From CADEGZ01 sp035443705 (lineage in GTDB: Bacteria; Pseudomonadota; Gammaproteobacteria; UBA6186; Azoamicaceae): a stretch of DNA of 5,623 bases. The stretch's first letter is position 1. The number at the start of each line of letters is the position of its first letter. Shown in pieces: positions 5,605 through 5,623 of the stretch. The stretch covers positions 1-5,623 of the forward strand of contig DAORSV010000075.1 of the NCBI GenBank assembly GCA_035443705.1, written 5' to 3'. The position numbers and the translations under genes are program-made. A model generated the notes under the pieces. That model made no database searches. It saw only the letters and a list, made by a program, of their open reading frames with translations, and was not told the DNA's origin.

Positions 5605-5618
5605 TTATCATATGATAA
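5605..5618. promoter_or_regulatory. Perfect 14-bp palindrome upstream of the IS66 transposase
   Basis: TTATCATATGATAA is its own reverse complement and ends 27 bases upstream of the transposase ATG. It contains TATCAT/TATGAT, either of which could serve as a -10 box on the minus strand. It could be a binding site for a dimeric regulator or part of the transposase promoter. The matching -35 region would be outside the window, so this cannot be tested here. Confidence 0.3.
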
Positions 5619-5623
5619 TTCCC

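Larger units (their letters stand above)
3976..5623 (-). mobile_element. IS66-type insertion sequence (right end outside window)
   Basis: The element is defined by its intact transposase gene on the minus strand. The left boundary is put near 3976 because recognisable intron RNA stops there, but it could lie anywhere from about 3968 to 3997. I could not pair it with a second end, since the other terminus is beyond 5623. Classical IS66 elements carry two small accessory genes (tnpA, tnpB) before the large tnpC; simpler ISBst12-like members carry only tnpC. Just 45 bases upstream of the transposase are visible, so which type this is cannot be decided. The usual 8-bp IS66 target duplication cannot be tested here either. 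Confidence 0.7.

Overview
The window looks like accessory, mobile-element-rich DNA of an AT-rich bacterium. The most likely host is a host-associated gammaproteobacterium of the Legionellales type (Legionella, Coxiella, Rickettsiella or Berkiella relatives). That placement is an inference from three things: a eukaryote-like ankyrin-repeat protein ending in a CaaX-type tetrapeptide, the AT-rich codon use, and the mix of IS66, IS1202-like and group II intron pieces. No housekeeping gene is present to settle the taxonomy.

Layout, left to right. Positions 1-122 (minus strand) hold the broken-off middle of a group II intron reverse transcriptase, which continues out of the left edge. Positions 123-489 have no convincing gene but contain several inverted repeats, the best being an 11-bp perfect stem at 397-407/449-459. 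Positions 490-1668 (minus) encode a complete 392-residue ankyrin-repeat protein with a strong ribosome binding site, a plausible promoter covered by an inverted repeat, and the C-terminal sequence Cys-Ser-Leu-Met. Positions 1838-3348 are a complete insertion sequence of the IS1202/ISNCY type. It has TGT...ACA ends, two-block inverted repeats, a single DDE transposase and a perfect 16-bp target duplication. Positions 3349-3523 are non-coding with two neat hairpins. Positions 3524 to about 3975 are the 5' ribozyme part of a group II intron on the plus strand, with no reverse transcriptase behind it. From about 3976 to the right edge lies an IS66-type element on the minus strand with an intact 526-residue transposase.

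How it fits together: the only likely host-function gene is the ankyrin protein, a candidate secreted effector that could be lipidated in a eukaryotic host. The rest is a nest of mobile DNA. The IS1202-like element landed about 170 bp upstream of the ankyrin start codon, just outside its proposed promoter. The IS66 element begins where a group II intron should enter domain IV and its reverse transcriptase gene, so it probably interrupted or replaced the rest of that intron. The reverse transcriptase scrap at the left edge reads the other way and is probably from another copy of a related intron.
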